Origin: Parvibaculum sp. | Lineage (GTDB): Bacteria; Pseudomonadota; Alphaproteobacteria; Parvibaculales; Parvibaculaceae | Length of the DNA: 64,000 nt | Direction of reading: 5' to 3' | NCBI GenBank assembly: GCA_030645235.1 | Contig: JAUSMV010000012.1 | Location: 496,001 to 560,000 of the forward strand | Shown: piece after piece, positions 17,997 to 27,198 of the stretch | How positions within the stretch are numbered: position 1 is the stretch's first letter | Layout: the number at the start of each line of letters is the position of its first letter | Position numbers and translations under genes: made by a program | The notes under the pieces: model-generated | Told to the model about the DNA's origin: nothing | The model's input: only the letters and a program-made list of their open reading frames with translations | The model's database searches: none

Positions 17997-18258
17997 GGAC
18001 CGTATTCGGCATCTCATCGTTGAAACACTCAATCTTGAAGGTATCAAGGCGGAGGATATTGGACTGGATGAGGCGCTGTTCGGGGACGGGCTGGGGTTGG
18101 ATTCCATCGACGCATTGGAAATAGGCGTCGAAATTCAAAAAGCATTTGGCGTCAAAATCGATACGCAGGATGAAAAGCTGTCGAGCTATTTCTCCAGCGT
18201 CCGGGCGCTTGCGCAATTTGTATCGCAGGGGCGGACGGCTCAGGAGCAGGCGATATGA
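17980..18258 (+). CDS. apeE: acyl carrier protein 1 (ApeE)
   Basis: 92-residue acidic acyl carrier protein. The phosphopantetheine attachment site is Ser42 in GLGLDSIDALEI. The ATG at 17980 follows AAGGGGG at ideal distance; the TTG at 17977 is inferior. In studied clusters ApeE is the ACP loaded with the aryl starter by the ApeH ligase. It is one of two ACPs in tandem, differing clearly in sequence, which suggests separate jobs. Overlap with both neighbours implies translational coupling. Confidence 0.92.
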   Translation: MLSGLEDRIRHLIVETLNLEGIKAEDIGLDEALFGDGLGLDSIDALEIGVEIQKAFGVKIDTQDEKLSSYFSSVRALAQFVSQGRTAQEQAI

Positions 18259-18506
18259 CACGGGACGATATTGAAGCCAAGCTGCGTGAGTTTTTGATTG
18301 AGCTTTTTGAAGTCTCGCCCAATGACATTTCGGAAAGCGCGCTGCTGTCGGAAGATCTTGATCTCGATAGTATCGATGCCGTTGATCTCATTTTGAAGTT
18401 GCAGGAATTTACCGGGCGTAAAGTGTCGTCGGAGCAATTTCGCACCGTTCGCACAGTCGGCGATGTCATAGATCAGGTTCATGCGCTCCTCAGCCAAGCG
18501 GCCTGA
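18255..18506 (+). CDS. apeF: acyl carrier protein 2 (ApeF)
   Basis: 83-residue ACP with Ser39 in LDLDSIDAVDL as the phosphopantetheine site and typical four-helix acidic composition. It starts within the apeE stop (ATGA) and its own end overlaps apeG by 26 bp. Paired ACPs at this position are a hallmark of aryl polyene loci. Confidence 0.92.
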   Translation: MTRDDIEAKLREFLIELFEVSPNDISESALLSEDLDLDSIDAVDLILKLQEFTGRKVSSEQFRTVRTVGDVIDQVHALLSQAA

Positions 18507-19062
18507 TCCCGGAGCGGCGCTCCTGGCGATCACCACAATCTTGTTCCCTGTCCTTGCGGCTGTCGGCATCCATTGGCTGGGGCCGTGGCCCATTGTCGTT
18601 GCGCTGATTGTTGTGTTGTCGCTTCGCATTGTTTTTCCGGCGTCGTCTGCTGTGCCCGCCGCGATGACGGGCGCTTTGATTGCGGTCGTGGTGTGTGAGA
18701 TTGCCGTGAGTTTCTATGATCCGGAACTTGCGGCGCGGCTCTATCCGGTGTTCATGAATCTTATGATGCTCGTATCCTTTGCCGTGACGCTATGGAAGCC
18801 GCCGAGCATGATCGAGCGTTTCGCGCGCATCACCGACCCCGACCTTGACGCGCATGGCGTAGGTTATACGCGCAAAGTCACCTGGGTTTGGATCGGCTTT
18901 TTCATGTTGAACGGCTCGATGGCGCTGTGGACGGCGCTCTATGGGACATTGCTGCAATGGAGTGCTTATAATGGCGCTGTCTCCTATGGGCTGGCAGGTG
19001 TGCTGATGGCAGGTGAATATGCGATCCGCCGCATTGTGCGACACAAGAAGGCACAGATATGA
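18481..19062 (+). CDS. apeG: aryl polyene cluster membrane protein, COG4648 (ApeG)
   Basis: 193-residue integral membrane protein with about five to six hydrophobic segments (for example ITTILFPVLAAVGIHWL, IVVALIVVLSLRIVF, MTGALIAVVVCEIAV and TWVWIGFFMLNGSMAL). It belongs to the uncharacterised COG4648 group found between the ACPs and the acyl-adenylate ligase in aryl polyene clusters. The start overlaps apeF by 26 bp, and no other suitable start is seen. Its job is unknown; a scaffold at the inner membrane is plausible. An ATGA junction links it to the ligase. Confidence 0.82.
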   Translation: MRSSAKRPDPGAALLAITTILFPVLAAVGIHWLGPWPIVVALIVVLSLRIVFPASSAVPAAMTGALIAVVVCEIAVSFYDPELAARLYPVFMNLMMLVSFAVTLWKPPSMIERFARITDPDLDAHGVGYTRKVTWVWIGFFMLNGSMALWTALYGTLLQWSAYNGAVSYGLAGVLMAGEYAIRRIVRHKKAQI

Positions 19063-20735
19063 CGATGTCTGATTGGTCATTTCTTGATGCTTATGCGGCA
19101 AGTGATCCGATGGTGCGACGCGGGCAGAAAATCCTGTCGGCCAATGATGTGCGACTTGAAGCAGTCAGGCTGAAAGCACTTCTGGTGCATGGGGACGATC
19201 CGGTTTTTCTCTATTGCGAAGACAGCGGGAATTTTTTAGCGGGACTCATTGCGGCGCTGAGCGCAGGGCGCGATGTGCTTTTGCCGGGTCATGCGGCGCC
19301 GGGTTTTCTTGTCGAGATCGGTGCGACGGGCCCCTTGTTGTTGACGGATCAGACGGGGCTTGATGCCGGCGCCACGATCATTTCTGTTGAACCGCAGCAT
19401 GGTGTCGTTGCTCCTTCATTGGAAATTGATACAGGCGCGACGATCGGGTTTTTTACATCCGGCTCGACCGGTGCACCGAAGACTTGCATCAAATCACAGG
19501 CGCAAATTCTTTCAGAAGCGGCGGCGCAACTGGTCTTGTGGGGTGCGCCGTGCGGGCCGGTGATTGGTACCGTGTCGCATCAGCATATTTACGGTCTGCT
19601 GTTCCGTGTGTTCTGGCCCTTGATGGCCCGCGCATCTGTTGAAGCCATGCGACAGGATATGTGGGAAGACGTTATTTTTCACGCGCGGGAGGGCTGTGTT
19701 TTCGTGTCCAGTCCGGCGCATCTGTCACGTATTCCCGATGGGTTGTCACTTGTGCATCGCCCTGCGCATATTTTCTCATCCGGCGGGCCGCTTGCGTTCG
19801 CCGCATCGCGCGATGCTTTTATCAAATTCGGTCAGGTTCCGATTGAAGTTCTGGGCAGCACGGAAACGGGCGGCGTCGCGTGGCGGCAACAGCATGGCGA
19901 AGGTGAGCACTGGACACCGTTGCCGCAGGTTGAGATTTCATCGGATGAAAACGGTGCGCTCGCGGTGCGGTCTCCCTTCGCCGGTGGTGACGACTTTGTG
20001 GTGATGGGTGATCAGGTAACGCGTCATGAGGACGGTCGCTTTTCGCTTCACGCGCGGCTTGACCGGATCGTGAAGATCGAAGGCAAGCGCGTATCGCTGC
20101 CGCGTGTCGAGGAAGCCCTGAAAGGACTCGCCGCGATAACCGATGCAGTGGCTATCGATTTGCCGGAGCGTAACGGGGCGCTTGGAGCGGTTGTCGTTGT
20201 GGCGCCCGAGGCGACGGCTGAATTAAGTGCGCTTGGGGCCTTTCGCTTTTCGCGGGTTCTGCGGCGTCATCTCAGCGCCCGATTGGAGCCGATGGAATTG
20301 CCGCGCTTATGGCGCTTTGTTGAACGTGTGCCTGAAAACGCTCAAGGCAAACGACTTGCAGCCGACATGCGTGCTCTTTTTTCTGACAGTTCAAACGATG
20401 TGCCGAGAATTTTGGAGCGCAACATCAGCGAAATGGTGGCCGAGTTTTCTCTGGAGCTTAATCCGGATTTGCGCTGGTTCGCGGGGCATTTTCCGGAGCA
20501 ACCGATTTTGCCGGGTGTTGCGCAGCTTCATATTGCATCGGTGCTTGCTGAAGAGGTTTGGGGATTTGTGGCAACGGGCTCTGATATGGCGCGTGTCAAA
20601 TTCCGTCATGTCATGCAGCCGGGTGCAAAAGTCTTGCTGACGCTGACGCGGAACGGAGATGAGCGGCTTGATTTTCGTTATCTGATGAATGGCGAAGTGG
20701 CCGCCAGCGGCGCAATTAAAGGCATTGAGGCATGA
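19059..20735 (+). CDS. aryl acyl-AMP ligase fused to hotdog dehydratase (ApeH-ApeI)
   Basis: 558 residues, two domains. Residues 1-440 are an ANL-type adenylating enzyme with the phosphate loop TSGSTGAPK (133-141) and STETGG as A5-like motif, expected to activate an aromatic acid and load an ACP. Residues about 450-558 are a FabZ-like hotdog dehydratase with WFAGHFPEQPILPGV, in which His477 is the catalytic His. In the reference cluster these are two genes, apeH and apeI; here they form one continuous reading frame. It overlaps both neighbours by ATGA. The fusion would keep starter loading and beta-hydroxyacyl dehydration in one polypeptide. Confidence 0.87.
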   Translation: MTMSDWSFLDAYAASDPMVRRGQKILSANDVRLEAVRLKALLVHGDDPVFLYCEDSGNFLAGLIAALSAGRDVLLPGHAAPGFLVEIGATGPLLLTDQTGLDAGATIISVEPQHGVVAPSLEIDTGATIGFFTSGSTGAPKTCIKSQAQILSEAAAQLVLWGAPCGPVIGTVSHQHIYGLLFRVFWPLMARASVEAMRQDMWEDVIFHAREGCVFVSSPAHLSRIPDGLSLVHRPAHIFSSGGPLAFAASRDAFIKFGQVPIEVLGSTETGGVAWRQQHGEGEHWTPLPQVEISSDENGALAVRSPFAGGDDFVVMGDQVTRHEDGRFSLHARLDRIVKIEGKRVSLPRVEEALKGLAAITDAVAIDLPERNGALGAVVVVAPEATAELSALGAFRFSRVLRRHLSARLEPMELPRLWRFVERVPENAQGKRLAADMRALFSDSSNDVPRILERNISEMVAEFSLELNPDLRWFAGHFPEQPILPGVAQLHIASVLAEEVWGFVATGSDMARVKFRHVMQPGAKVLLTLTRNGDERLDFRYLMNGEVAASGAIKGIEA

Positions 20736-22450
20736 GCTTCCGTGTCTGTGCGCTTTTGCCAACCTACAAACACATCACCGTGTTGGAGCATCTGGTCGTT
20801 CGGCTGCGTGGCATGGGGCTTGACGTGATCGTGGTGGATGATGGCAACGGATCTGACATTGCCAATGAGATTGCCGCCATTTGTTCGCGTCATGAAGGCG
20901 TTTTTTTGCATCGGCGCGATGTCAACGGAGGCAAAGGTGCTGCTGTGCTGGATGGATTGCGTCTTGCAGCCTCGCGTGGGTTCACGCATGCGCTGCAAAT
21001 GGATGCCGATGGTCAGCACGACATCACATGCGTGCCCAGTCTCGTTGAGTGTGCGAAGGAAACGCCCGACGCCTTGGTGACGGGCGTGCCGGTGTTTGAT
21101 GATAGCATTCCGCGCGGGCGGCTCATCGGGCGGTGGATCACGCATATCTGGGTGTCGATCAATACGTTGTCTCCGCGCATTATTGATACGATGTGTGGCT
21201 TCCGGGTTTATCCCTTGGCACCAACGCTTGCGGTGGCCGACAGTGCGTTGCTTTCGCTGCGGATGGGGTTCGATACTGAAATTGTCGTGCGGTTGATTTG
21301 GCGCGGCGTGGAGGTGAAGACTGTGCCGGTGAAGGTCATTTATCCCGAAGGCAATCACTCAAACTTCGCGCTGAAGGAAAATGTCGGCATGTCAGTAATG
21401 CATGCCCGTCTTCTTCTCGGTATGTTACTGCGTGCGCCACGAATGATGTGGCATCGGATGCGCGGCGAGAAAAATACGGAAACCCATTGGGCGAGGCTTG
21501 GTGAGCGGGGCAGTGCTCTGGGTTTGCTGCTTTTGGCGCAGGTGTTTCGGTTTTTTGGGCGCTATGTCTGCCTTGCGGCTATGTCGCCTGTCATTGTTTT
21601 TTTCTTTCTAACGGGTCGCGTGCAGCGTCGCGCCTCAATGGATTATCTCAATCGTTTGTGGCTGTCCGGTGGTTTGCCCAAGCAGCCGGGCTATCTCATG
21701 TCGCTCCGGCATTTCTTTTCGTTCGGCACGTCAGCTCTTGATAAGCTTGCGGCCTGGACCGGCAATATCCCGCTTAGCGATATTGATGGAGCAAATCCCA
21801 GCATTTTTGATGTGGTGCGCGAGAGCGGACGCGGGGCGTTTATGCTTACCGCACATTTGGGCAATCCTGAAGTTATCCGCGCCGTCGGCAGCTTGCGAAA
21901 ACGCTCCCGCGTTAACGTGCTGGTGCACACCGCCAATGCTGTCAAATTCAACGCTATGATAGAGGCGAATGCACAGGGCTCTACCTTGCGCATGATTGAA
22001 GTGACGACTGTTGGTCCGGATACAGCCATTCTCCTGCAAGAAGCGATCGCGAATGGGGAAATTGTTGTAATTGTTGGCGATCGTATCCCTGTGACGGGAA
22101 ACGCGCGTATTTCCTGGGCGAAGTTTTTAGGTGCGCCAGCACCCTTTGCGCAAGGTCCGCATATTCTGGCATCGATCCTCAAATGTCCGGTCTATCTTCT
22201 CTTTTGCGTGCGCACGGGTGCACGTCATAAGATTTACTACGAACTTTTCTCAGACCGGTTGGAGTTGCCGCGCAAGGAACGCGAAGCGGCGCTGCAGGCA
22301 TCGGTGCAACGTTATGCCGAGCGCCTTGAGCATTATGTGCGGCTTGCGCCACTGCAATGGTTCAACTTCTATGACTACTGGCGGCCCAACGGCTTAGAGG
22401 CGCGGCGTATTGAGATTTCCGGTGATAGAGAAGGCAAGGCGGCGAGATGA
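20732..22450 (+). CDS. apeJ: glycosyltransferase-acyltransferase fusion (ApeJ)
   Basis: 572 residues. The N-terminal 240 form a GT2 glycosyltransferase with LLPTYKHI, VVDDGNGSD, NGGKGAAV and the metal/nucleotide motif MDADGQHD. After a hydrophobic stretch (near YVCLAAMSPVIVFFFLTG) the C-terminal half is an LpxL/HtrB-type lysophospholipid acyltransferase with TAHLGNPEV as the active-site His region and VGDRIPVTG. This fused layout is typical of ApeJ, thought to build the lipid-linked sugar anchor of the pigment in the inner membrane. It overlaps both neighbours. Confidence 0.87.
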   Translation: MSFRVCALLPTYKHITVLEHLVVRLRGMGLDVIVVDDGNGSDIANEIAAICSRHEGVFLHRRDVNGGKGAAVLDGLRLAASRGFTHALQMDADGQHDITCVPSLVECAKETPDALVTGVPVFDDSIPRGRLIGRWITHIWVSINTLSPRIIDTMCGFRVYPLAPTLAVADSALLSLRMGFDTEIVVRLIWRGVEVKTVPVKVIYPEGNHSNFALKENVGMSVMHARLLLGMLLRAPRMMWHRMRGEKNTETHWARLGERGSALGLLLLAQVFRFFGRYVCLAAMSPVIVFFFLTGRVQRRASMDYLNRLWLSGGLPKQPGYLMSLRHFFSFGTSALDKLAAWTGNIPLSDIDGANPSIFDVVRESGRGAFMLTAHLGNPEVIRAVGSLRKRSRVNVLVHTANAVKFNAMIEANAQGSTLRMIEVTTVGPDTAILLQEAIANGEIVVIVGDRIPVTGNARISWAKFLGAPAPFAQGPHILASILKCPVYLLFCVRTGARHKIYYELFSDRLELPRKEREAALQASVQRYAERLEHYVRLAPLQWFNFYDYWRPNGLEARRIEISGDREGKAAR

Positions 22451-24003
22451 TGACCCGATCTGATTATGTTTTTGGCGATGCGCCGCTGACACTCGAAAAT
22501 GTGTCGGAGATCAGTCTTGGCCGTCTCCATGTTGCGATTAATCGCAGTGCTGATTTTCGCAAGCGCATTCAGGCGTCTGCCGATCATGTCGATCAGACGT
22601 TGGCACGCGATGGTGTCATCTATGGCGTGACAACCGGCTATGGCGATAGTTGCACAACGGATGTTGCCGATGAACTCGTGAAAGCATTGCCTTTGCATCT
22701 GACACGGTTTCATGGTGTGGGGCTTGGACGCATTTTGTCGGCAGAGGAGACGCGTGCCGTCATGACCGTGCGGTTGGCCTCTCTCGCGCATGGCTGGTCC
22801 GGTGTCAGCATTGAGCTTGTGGACCTCCTCACGGATATGTTGAGGCTTGATATTTTGCCGATGATACCCGCTGAGGGATCGGTCGGCGCAAGCGGTGATC
22901 TGACGCCGTTGAGCTATATCGCGGGTGCACTTGTCGGCGAACGCAGGGTGCGGTTTTGCGGCGAGGAAATGTTGTCGGCTGAGGCCTTCACCAAAGCAGG
23001 GCTCACTCCTCTCACGCTGCGCCCCAAAGAGGCGCTTGCCATTATGAATGGCACGGCCGTGATGACGGGGCTTGGAGCCATTGCTTATGTGCGCAGCGCG
23101 CGGCTGTCGGCGCTCGTAACGCGACTTTCTGCGATTGCCTGTCTTGTGCTCAAAGGCAATCCCGCACATTTCGATCAGCGCCTCTTCAGTGCGAAGCCTC
23201 ACCCGGGGCAGGCGCGGGTGGCGGCCCGGATGAGTCTTGATCTTTCGGCCTTTGCTGCACGGCACGAACCATCGCGCTTGCAGGATCGCTATTCGATCAG
23301 ATGTTCTCCGCATGTGATCGGAGTGCTCGAAGACATGCTGCCAGCGTTCCGTACTATTCTGGAAACAGAAGTGAACAGTGCTAATGACAATCCGTTGATT
23401 GACCCGGAGAGCGGCGACATTTTGCATGGCGGGCATTTTTATGGTGGCCATGTCGCTTTTGTGATGGACGGCATCAAGACGCTTGTCGCCAATCTTGCAG
23501 ATCTGATGGACCGGCAGATGGCTCTCATTGTTGATACGAAGTTCAGCAATGGCTTGCCCGCCAATCTTTCCGGGGCGCAAGGTGTTCGCGCCTCAATTAA
23601 TCATGGGTTGAAGGCGCTGCAGATTGCGATGTCGGCATGGACGGCGGAAGCGTTGAAACTCACCATGCCTGCAAGCGTTTTTTCGCGATCAACCGAGTGC
23701 CACAATCAGGACAAGGTTTCGATGGGGACGATTGCGGCGCGCGATGCCTTGCGTGTGTTGGAACTCACTGAGCAAGTGGCGGCGGCCCATTGTATAGCGT
23801 GTTTGCAGGCTTTGCGCTTGCGTCAGCGCAGTGGCGAAATCGTCGGGGGTGATCTGACGGCGGATCTTGCCAAATTTGCAGATGATCTCGGCGCCCTCAT
23901 TCCCTTTGTCGATGAAGACGCGCCGCTTGATGAAGTGTTGCGTGCTCTTTGCGCCGACATGGCGGCCCAGAATTGGAGTGTGATCTGGGAGGGAGATTTG
24001 TGA
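22447..24003 (+). CDS. aromatic amino acid ammonia-lyase (HAL/TAL/PAL family) in the aryl polyene operon
   Basis: 518-residue MIO-dependent lyase. Ala148-Ser149-Gly150 in GSVGASGDLTPLSY form the MIO prosthetic group; Tyr59 in YGVTTGYGDS is the catalytic base, and NSANDNPLID and FSNGLPANLSG are further active-site motifs. It deaminates an aromatic amino acid to the aryl-acrylate (4-coumarate from tyrosine, or another). The selectivity pair that reads Ser-His in histidine lyases and His-Leu in tyrosine lyases reads Thr86-Arg87 here by hand alignment, so the substrate is open. Its place between apeJ and apeK suggests it makes the polyene starter. No hut genes are near, which argues against histidine catabolism. 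Confidence 0.85.
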   Translation: MMTRSDYVFGDAPLTLENVSEISLGRLHVAINRSADFRKRIQASADHVDQTLARDGVIYGVTTGYGDSCTTDVADELVKALPLHLTRFHGVGLGRILSAEETRAVMTVRLASLAHGWSGVSIELVDLLTDMLRLDILPMIPAEGSVGASGDLTPLSYIAGALVGERRVRFCGEEMLSAEAFTKAGLTPLTLRPKEALAIMNGTAVMTGLGAIAYVRSARLSALVTRLSAIACLVLKGNPAHFDQRLFSAKPHPGQARVAARMSLDLSAFAARHEPSRLQDRYSIRCSPHVIGVLEDMLPAFRTILETEVNSANDNPLIDPESGDILHGGHFYGGHVAFVMDGIKTLVANLADLMDRQMALIVDTKFSNGLPANLSGAQGVRASINHGLKALQIAMSAWTAEALKLTMPASVFSRSTECHNQDKVSMGTIAARDALRVLELTEQVAAAHCIACLQALRLRQRSGEIVGGDLTADLAKFADDLGALIPFVDEDAPLDEVLRALCADMAAQNWSVIWEGDL

Positions 24004-24419
24004 AATCGCTTGTTTCCTCCGCGGCCCCCTTGCGCATCCAATTTTATGATCTCGACCCCATGAATATTGTCTGGCATGGCAATTATGCCAGATTTTTCGA
24101 GATTGGCCGCAGCGCGTTGCTTGATAAAATCGGTTATAATTACCGCGCGATGGAGGCGTCCGGTTTTGCGTGGCCGGTGATCGACATGCATGTGCGCTAT
24201 TATCGTTCGTTGGAGCTCGGACAGGATCTGGAGATCGAGACGGGGATTACGGAGTGGGAAAATCGCCTGAAATTTTCCTATGTGATCAAAAGCAAGGTTA
24301 CCGGAAAGAGAATGACCACAGGTCATACGGTTCATGTCGCACTCGATATGCAAAGCAAGGAAATGAAATGGGAAACGCCACCGGTATTGCGCGAAAAGCT
24401 GGCGCCCTATTTGCCCTGA
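24000..24419 (+). CDS. apeK: hotdog acyl-thioesterase, 4-hydroxybenzoyl-CoA type (ApeK)
   Basis: 139 residues from the GTG at 24000, which overlaps the lyase stop and follows GGAGGGA. The YbgC/FcbB-type hotdog motif YDLDPMNIVWHGNYARFFE (residues 15-33) contains the catalytic Asp. It would release or proofread acyl-ACP/CoA in polyene synthesis. Orientation and order match apeK. The downstream LolA-like gene begins 52 bp before its end. Confidence 0.87.
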   Translation: MKSLVSSAAPLRIQFYDLDPMNIVWHGNYARFFEIGRSALLDKIGYNYRAMEASGFAWPVIDMHVRYYRSLELGQDLEIETGITEWENRLKFSYVIKSKVTGKRMTTGHTVHVALDMQSKEMKWETPPVLREKLAPYLP

Positions 24420-24949
24420 TATCGGGATTGGGTATAGGCGTCGCGCAAGCTTCGTGTCCCGCGCCTGACAAGCTGAAGGCCACGAGTTTTGAACGACATT
24501 TCATTCAGGAAAAACATGTGTCGGGTCTGAACAAGCCTTTGCGTTCTGAAGGTCAGATGAGTGTGAGCGAGAAGGAAATTGTATGGCATATGTCCAAGCC
24601 GTTTGACGTGAAGACGACAATGAGTTCGACCGGCATCACACAATCCGTTGACGGCGGAGAGCCTGTATCGGTCGGGCCCGAATCCAGCGATATTGCAGGC
24701 GGGATTGCAAAATCTATGGCATCGATGATGCGCGGTGAATGGTCAACACTCGAAAAGATTTTTGTCGTTGACGCATCGCCTGTTCCCGCTGAAGGCGATT
24801 GGGTGGTTCGTCTGACTCCACATGATGAACGGCTCGGCGCGTTGATTGGCAAGATCACGATTCACGGTTGCACGGATGTCAATCAGGTAAACATTGAGCG
24901 GCCCGATGGTGACGGTGAGACGATCCGGTTTGATCCTGTGAAACTATGA
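24368..24949 (+). CDS. apeL: LolA-like outer-membrane lipoprotein carrier (ApeL)
   Basis: 193 residues from the ATG at 24368 (AAGGAA upstream), overlapping apeK in another frame. The N-terminus (ARKAGALFALISGLGIGVAQA) is a signal peptide with cleavage near residue 27. The mature region has the LolA pattern FERHFIQEKHVSGLNKPLRS, GQMSVSEKEIVWHMSKP and a long beta-rich tail, expected for a periplasmic lipid-binding half-barrel. In aryl polyene loci it is proposed to ferry the lipid-linked pigment across the periplasm, working with the MMPL protein encoded next, which starts by an ATGA overlap. Confidence 0.85.
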   Translation: MGNATGIARKAGALFALISGLGIGVAQASCPAPDKLKATSFERHFIQEKHVSGLNKPLRSEGQMSVSEKEIVWHMSKPFDVKTTMSSTGITQSVDGGEPVSVGPESSDIAGGIAKSMASMMRGEWSTLEKIFVVDASPVPAEGDWVVRLTPHDERLGALIGKITIHGCTDVNQVNIERPDGDGETIRFDPVKL

Positions 24950-27198
24950 TGTCCCCGCGTCTTCTTATTGCCCTGACGCTTCTGACATTTTTGGTCTCCG
25001 CCGGATTTGTGGCGACGCGCATCTCGCATGGCGTCGATACCAACATTCTTTCGCTTTTGCCGGGTGATGCAAAAGACCCTGTTACGGCGGCTGCGATGGA
25101 GAAGGCAAGCGCCGTTGCGTCCAACCGCGTTGCTTTTGCCATTGAAGGTGGCACGTCAACGACACGCAGCGTGGCGGCGGCAAAGCTCGAAGCGGCGCTC
25201 ATCGCGTCAGGTCAGTATCGTTCATCAAGCGAAGATGCCAAAGATCTGTGGAAATGGCTTTTTGCTCATCGCGCCGAATTTATCTGTGCCGGTGATCGCA
25301 TCAAGCTCGAAGCAGGCGAGGGCGCTGCCGTGGCGCAGCAAGCGTTGCTCGAATGGTATGCGCCCATGTCGTCAGCGCGTGGCGAGATGATTAAAACTGA
25401 TCCGCTGCTGCGCACCAATCGTTTGCTCGGATGTCTCCTGCCCAAAAGTCTTACCTCAATGCCGGAAGGCGAGGCGCAGATCGTGTCGGGCAGTATTGTG
25501 AGCCCCGTCTATAGTCTTGATGTGCAGGACAGTATTGCCGCGGTGATTGCGGTCTGGCATGCGGAAGCTGATGCACAGGGTCTGACGCTTAGCCGGGCTG
25601 GCGCCGTTTTTCACGCTGCCTATGGAGCCGAACACGCCAGGCGCGAAATATCGCTGATCAGCGGGATTACCACGGTGGCGGTGCTTCTCTTTTACTGGAT
25701 GATGTTTCGTTCGCTGCGTGCGCCTTTGATTGCGGTCGGCATGGTGATCTATTCTTTGACGGTCGGATTGGCTGCGTCGCTTGCCGTCTTTGGCAGCGTG
25801 CATGCGATGGCGCTCGTGTTTGGCGCAGCGCTCATCGGCATGGTGGTGGATTACACGACCTACTATCTGGTGACAGGTCTCGCGCATCCTGACCATTCGC
25901 CACAGATGCGTAAGGCGCAGATTTTCAGGCCACTCACTCTTGGTATGCTCACTTCGGTTGCAGCTTTTGCGGCCCTTTTCTTTTTTCCCGTCGATGCCTT
26001 CCGGCAGATCGCCCTTTTCGGTGGTGTGGGCCTTATGGCGGCATGGATGGGTACGCTTGTTTTGACGCCCGTTGCGGAGGGCCACCCGATGCGCGTGGGG
26101 CCGGGGGCTTTGTTCACTAAGAAATATGCCGGTCAATTTTTGGGCGGAACCTATTCGGGCAAGGTTTTGGCTTTCGTGATTTTGGCTGCGTTGTTGATCG
26201 TCGGTGCGGCCTTGCTGCGCGGCGAAACGCTTGATGATGTGCGCCGCTTTCAGGCGCCATCGCCGGTGCTTGTCAAGGAAGAAGTGCATTTGCGGGCGCT
26301 GATCGGCTTTATGCCATCCAATACATTCGTCCTGGTTCGTGGTGCCACGCGAGATGAGGCGACGATGCGTGAAGAAGCATTTTTGAAAAAACTCAACGCG
26401 CAAAGTGAGGGCGACGCCGTTGTTCTCGCTTCAAGCCGCTTTGACCCGTCGGAGACTTTACGCGCGCGCGATAGGGATTTGATCCGCACAATGCTGATTG
26501 AACCCCATCTGCCGCGTGTGCTGGAAACTCTGGGTGAGAGAAATGCCAAGGTCTATGACGAAGCCCCGCAGGATAAAGTGCCGCCGCTTTTCGTATCCGG
26601 ATTGCGCGGTGAGACGGACAATGTCTTTTGGTCCATCGTCCCGGTGAGCGACGGCGCGCTCAAAATGCCGGAGATGGAGGGCATCAGTTTGGTCAATCCG
26701 GCACAGCGTTATTCCGCGTTGCTTGGCAAGTACAGGTATCTCTCCACATATGGTCTTGCCGGTGCAGTGATTGCGACCGGCATTATGCTGCTCTTTATTT
26801 ATCGCAGCGCAGCGAGCCTGAAGATCCTGATGCCGACCATTCTCGCACTTATAGTGACGCCTGCTCTTTTGGCATTGCTTGGTGTGCCTTATTCGTTCTT
26901 TTCGACCATGGGTCTCTTCCTGGTCGTGGGGGCGGGGGTCGATTATGCGATTTTCCAGTGGGAAAATCCGGGTCAAGAAGGTGACTGGACCCGTGTGGGG
27001 ATCGTGCTGGCCGCCGCTATGACCTGCATTTCCGTGGGACTTTTGGGACTTAGCTCTGTTTTGCCGGTGAGAAGCTTCGGGCTCACCGTGGCGATTGGAA
27101 TTCTGATTTCTCTGCTATTCTCTCCGCTCTTGAGGAGTTCTTTGGCAAAGGCTGGTTTTGGGGGCAAAGCCGGATTTGGGGGCAAGTATGACGACTGA
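24946..27198 (+). CDS. apeM: MMPL/RND-type exporter (ApeM)
   Basis: 750-residue inner-membrane transporter with RND symmetry: one N-terminal helix (LLIALTLLTFLVSAGFVA), a periplasmic domain, a five-helix bundle with GMVVDYTTYYLVTG, a second periplasmic domain, and a second bundle with VVGAGVDYAIFQWE. The paired Asp residues in these helices are the likely proton-relay sites. It belongs to the COG4258 exporter group of aryl polyene clusters and would move the lipid-linked polyene from the membrane to the LolA-like carrier. The C-terminus carries a short tandem KAGFGG repeat. It overlaps the flavoprotein gene by 11 bp. Confidence 0.88.
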   Translation: MMSPRLLIALTLLTFLVSAGFVATRISHGVDTNILSLLPGDAKDPVTAAAMEKASAVASNRVAFAIEGGTSTTRSVAAAKLEAALIASGQYRSSSEDAKDLWKWLFAHRAEFICAGDRIKLEAGEGAAVAQQALLEWYAPMSSARGEMIKTDPLLRTNRLLGCLLPKSLTSMPEGEAQIVSGSIVSPVYSLDVQDSIAAVIAVWHAEADAQGLTLSRAGAVFHAAYGAEHARREISLISGITTVAVLLFYWMMFRSLRAPLIAVGMVIYSLTVGLAASLAVFGSVHAMALVFGAALIGMVVDYTTYYLVTGLAHPDHSPQMRKAQIFRPLTLGMLTSVAAFAALFFFPVDAFRQIALFGGVGLMAAWMGTLVLTPVAEGHPMRVGPGALFTKKYAGQFLGGTYSGKVLAFVILAALLIVGAALLRGETLDDVRRFQAPSPVLVKEEVHLRALIGFMPSNTFVLVRGATRDEATMREEAFLKKLNAQSEGDAVVLASSRFDPSETLRARDRDLIRTMLIEPHLPRVLETLGERNAKVYDEAPQDKVPPLFVSGLRGETDNVFWSIVPVSDGALKMPEMEGISLVNPAQRYSALLGKYRYLSTYGLAGAVIATGIMLLFIYRSAASLKILMPTILALIVTPALLALLGVPYSFFSTMGLFLVVGAGVDYAIFQWENPGQEGDWTRVGIVLAAAMTCISVGLLGLSSVLPVRSFGLTVAIGILISLLFSPLLRSSLAKAGFGGKAGFGGKYDD

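Noticed and set aside
22375-23580. 401-residue minus-strand frame opposite the ammonia-lyase
   Set aside because: Shadow of a well-supported gene; composition is rich in His, Arg and Cys and no family motif is visible.
22447-24003. Naming the lyase hutH (histidine catabolism)
   Set aside because: No hutU, hutI or hutG nearby, the selectivity pair is not Ser-His, and the gene is embedded in the aryl polyene operon.
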